Source: an uncultured Clostridia bacterium (GTDB taxonomy: Bacteria; Bacillota; Clostridia; Oscillospirales; Acutalibacteraceae). From it: a DNA stretch of 8,183 nt. The DNA is taken from positions 1-8,183 of the forward strand of contig CAMJHI010000089.1 of NCBI GenBank assembly GCA_946405475.1, in the 5' to 3' direction. The position numbers were made by a program, and so were the translations under genes. Each line of letters starts with the position of its first letter. The stretch's first letter is position 1. Below the pieces are notes generated by a model, which worked only from the letters and a program-made list of their open reading frames with translations, searched no databases and was not told the origin of the DNA. Shown here one piece after another: positions 6,294 through 8,183 of this stretch.

Positions 6294-6304
6294 AAAAAGG
6301 AGAT
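6294..6304 (+). promoter_or_regulatory. Ribosome binding site of dnaK
   Basis: AAAAAGGAGAT contains a GGAG core (6299-6302) 10 bases before the dnaK ATG. The surrounding 54-base gap after grpE is A-rich and shows no hairpin or separate promoter match, so dnaK appears to depend on the upstream promoter. Confidence 0.6.
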
Positions 6305-6312
6305 AAATCATC

Positions 6313-8169
6313 ATGGCAAAAACAATCGGTATTGACTTAGGTACGACCAATTCCTGCGTGGCTGTTATCGAAGGCGGCGAGCCCGTCGTCATCGCCAACG
6401 CGGAAGGCATGAGAACCACCCCCTCCGTCGTCGCGTTCAGCAAGAGCGGCGAAAGAATGGTCGGTCAGGTGGCCAAACGTCAGGCCATCACCAACCCCGA
6501 ACGCACCATTTCCTCCATCAAGCGTCAGATGGGCAGCGACTACGGCGTGAAGATCGACGACAAGCGCTACACCCCGCAGGAGATCTCCGCGATGATCCTG
6601 CAAAAGCTCAAGGCGGACGCCGAAGCCTATCTGGGCGACAAGGTCACCGAAGCGGTCATCACCGTGCCCGCTTACTTCACCGACTCCCAGCGTCAGGCCA
6701 CCAAGGACGCCGGCAAGATCGCCGGTCTGGAGGTCAAGCGCATCATCAACGAGCCCACGGCGGCGGCGCTGGCCTACGGCATCGACAAAGAAGACGATCA
6801 GATCGTCATGGTCTACGACCTGGGCGGCGGCACGTTCGATGTTTCCATCATCGAAATGGGCGACGGCATTCAGGAAGTGAAGGCCACCGCCGGCAACAAC
6901 CACCTGGGCGGCGACGATTTTGACCAGCGCATCATCGACTGGCTGGCCGACACCTTCAAGGCTGAGCAGGGCATCGACCTCAGAGGCGACAAAATGGCCA
7001 TGCAGCGCCTGAAGGAAGCCGCCGAAAAGGCCAAGATCGAGCTTTCCGGCGTGACCACCTCCACCATCAGCCTGCCGTTCATCACGGCGGACGCCACCGG
7101 CCCGAAGCATCTGGAAACTACCCTCACCCGCGCCAAGTTCAACGAAATGACGGCTGACCTTGTCGAAGCGACCATGGGCCCGGTCCGTCAGGCAATGGCC
7201 GATTCCAAGCTGAACGTCAGCGAGATCAGCAAGGTCCTCATGGTCGGTGGTTCTTCCCGTATCCCCGCCGTTCAGGACGCTGTGAAAAAGTTCATCGGCA
7301 AAGAGCCGTTCAAGGGCATCAACCCCGATGAATGCGTCGCTATCGGCGCCGCGCTGCAGGCGGGCGTGCTCGGCGGCGAAGTCAAGGGCATGGTGCTGCT
7401 CGACGTGGTTCCGCTGTCCCTCGGCATTGAAACCATGGGCGGCGTCAACACCAGGATCATTGACCGCAACACCACCATCCCCGTCAAAAAGAGCCAGATC
7501 TTCTCCACCGCGGCCGACAATCAGCCCAGCGTTGAGGTTCATGTGCTGCAGGGCGAACGTGAGTTTGCGCGCGATAACAAGACCCTCGGCATTTTCCATC
7601 TGGAAGGCATCGCGCCCGCACCCAGAGGGATCCCGCAGATCGAAGTGACCTTCGATATCGACGCCAACGGCATCGTTCACGTTTCCGCCAAGGATCTCGG
7701 CACCAACAAGGAACAGTCCATTTCCATCACCGCTTCCTCCAACATGTCCAAGGAAGACATCGAAAAGGCCGTTCAGGATGCCAGCCGTTTCGCGGAAGAG
7801 GATAAGAAACGCCGCGAAGACGTTGACACCCGCAACAACGCCGACCAGATGGTCTACTCCAGCAAGAAGCTTGTCGAGGAAAACGGCGACAAGATTTCCG
7901 AAGAGGAAAAGAAGAGCATCACCGAAAAGGCCGAGGCGCTGGAAGAAGCGCTCAAGGGCGAAGACATGAACCTTGTCAAGTCCCGTCTGGATGAGCTGAC
8001 CAAGGTCGTCAACGACGTTTCCGTCAAGCTTTATCAGGCAGCGGCCGCCGCCGCGCAGCAGGCGCAGCAGAACGGCGCAGGCGACGCGGGCAGCGCGGGC
8101 AGCGCGGGCACGGACGCCAACGGCTACTACGAAGCGCCCTACGAAGACGTTCCCAACGACAACAACTGA
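6313..8169 (+). CDS. dnaK: Chaperone protein DnaK (Hsp70)
   Basis: 618-residue cytoplasmic ATP-dependent chaperone working with GrpE and DnaJ. The nucleotide-binding domain (1-about 360) has IDLGTTNS (7-14), the conserved catalytic-site lysine K70, YDLGGGTFD (168-176), HLGGDDFD (197-204) and MVGGSSRIP (310-318). The interdomain linker VLLDVVPLSLG is at 361-371. The substrate-binding beta domain runs to about 500, followed by the helical lid to about 575. The domain after K70 lacks the roughly 24-residue insertion of proteobacterial DnaK, as expected for Gram-positive bacteria. An Asn (N196) replaces the threonine of E. coli T199, which is usual in Firmicutes. The tail (575-618) has an Ala/Gln run, a Gly-Ser-Ala-Gly repeat and an acidic end, PYEDVPNDNN, instead of the common EVVDDD-type ending. 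The gene is complete; dnaJ would be expected just beyond the window. Confidence 0.98.
   Translation: MAKTIGIDLGTTNSCVAVIEGGEPVVIANAEGMRTTPSVVAFSKSGERMVGQVAKRQAITNPERTISSIKRQMGSDYGVKIDDKRYTPQEISAMILQKLKADAEAYLGDKVTEAVITVPAYFTDSQRQATKDAGKIAGLEVKRIINEPTAAALAYGIDKEDDQIVMVYDLGGGTFDVSIIEMGDGIQEVKATAGNNHLGGDDFDQRIIDWLADTFKAEQGIDLRGDKMAMQRLKEAAEKAKIELSGVTTSTISLPFITADATGPKHLETTLTRAKFNEMTADLVEATMGPVRQAMADSKLNVSEISKVLMVGGSSRIPAVQDAVKKFIGKEPFKGINPDECVAIGAALQAGVLGGEVKGMVLLDVVPLSLGIETMGGVNTRIIDRNTTIPVKKSQIFSTAADNQPSVEVHVLQGEREFARDNKTLGIFHLEGIAPAPRGIPQIEVTFDIDANGIVHVSAKDLGTNKEQSISITASSNMSKEDIEKAVQDASRFAEEDKKRREDVDTRNNADQMVYSSKKLVEENGDKISEEEKKSITEKAEALEEALKGEDMNLVKSRLDELTKVVNDVSVKLYQAAAAAAQQAQQNGAGDAGSAGSAGTDANGYYEAPYEDVPNDNN
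8086..8110 (+). repeat. 9-bp tandem repeat in the dnaK tail
   Basis: The unit GCGGGCAGC occurs at 8086-8094 and 8095-8103, with most of a third copy at 8104-8110. It encodes the AlaGlySer repeats in the disordered C-terminal linker of DnaK and keeps frame, so copy-number changes would only alter tail length. Confidence 0.7.
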
Positions 8170-8183
8170 TAGGTTCCTTCAGG

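Noticed and set aside
6337..7680. Minus-strand open frame of 447 codons opposite dnaK
   Set aside because: dnaK is certain on the + strand; long antisense frames are common opposite GC-biased codons, and the translation has no recognisable domain.

Overview
The window looks like chromosomal DNA of a fairly GC-rich member of the Clostridia (Firmicutes). An Oscillospirales/Ruminococcaceae-type gut anaerobe is my best guess. The evidence is the hrcA-grpE-dnaK gene order under a CIRCE operator, a DnaK lacking the roughly 24-residue ATPase-domain insertion of proteobacterial DnaK, sigma-A type promoters, strong purine-rich Shine-Dalgarno sites and three lipoproteins with Thr-rich linkers. The taxon below class level is inference. 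All six genes are on the + strand, and there is no RNA gene, mobile element or CRISPR array.

Left half (1-4497) is an envelope module of three consecutive lipoprotein genes. The first two (107-1756 and 1806-3485) are full-length tandem paralogues. Each has a lipoprotein signal peptide, a Thr/Pro-rich tether, a strongly conserved N-terminal block unrelated to the repeats, and then a long series of degenerate WG/KWG-like beta repeats probably forming a beta-propeller. Their start codons (TTG and GTG) and AAGGGGGG ribosome sites line up exactly, so the duplication included the translation signals. The third gene (3541-4497) is a solitary PstS-like solute-binding lipoprotein with no permease or ATPase gene alongside. 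Good promoter matches precede gene 1 and gene 2, the latter overlapping the stop codon of gene 1, and a weaker one precedes gene 3. No rho-independent terminator separates the three, so read-through is also possible. What the trio senses or binds is unknown.

Right half (4498-8183) is the class I heat-shock operon. A sigma-A promoter (TTGACA-N17-TATGAT) and a perfect CIRCE palindrome precede hrcA (repressor), grpE (nucleotide exchange factor) and dnaK (Hsp70). The window ends 14 bases after dnaK, where dnaJ would be expected. HrcA should repress its own operon through CIRCE. GrpE and DnaK form the chaperone cycle whose load, usually read out through GroEL, sets HrcA activity.

The parts least explained by known biology are the duplicated WG-repeat lipoproteins with their PstS-like neighbour, the many cysteines found in only one of the two paralogues, and a perfect 10-bp inverted repeat that brackets the core hrcA promoter and is separate from CIRCE.
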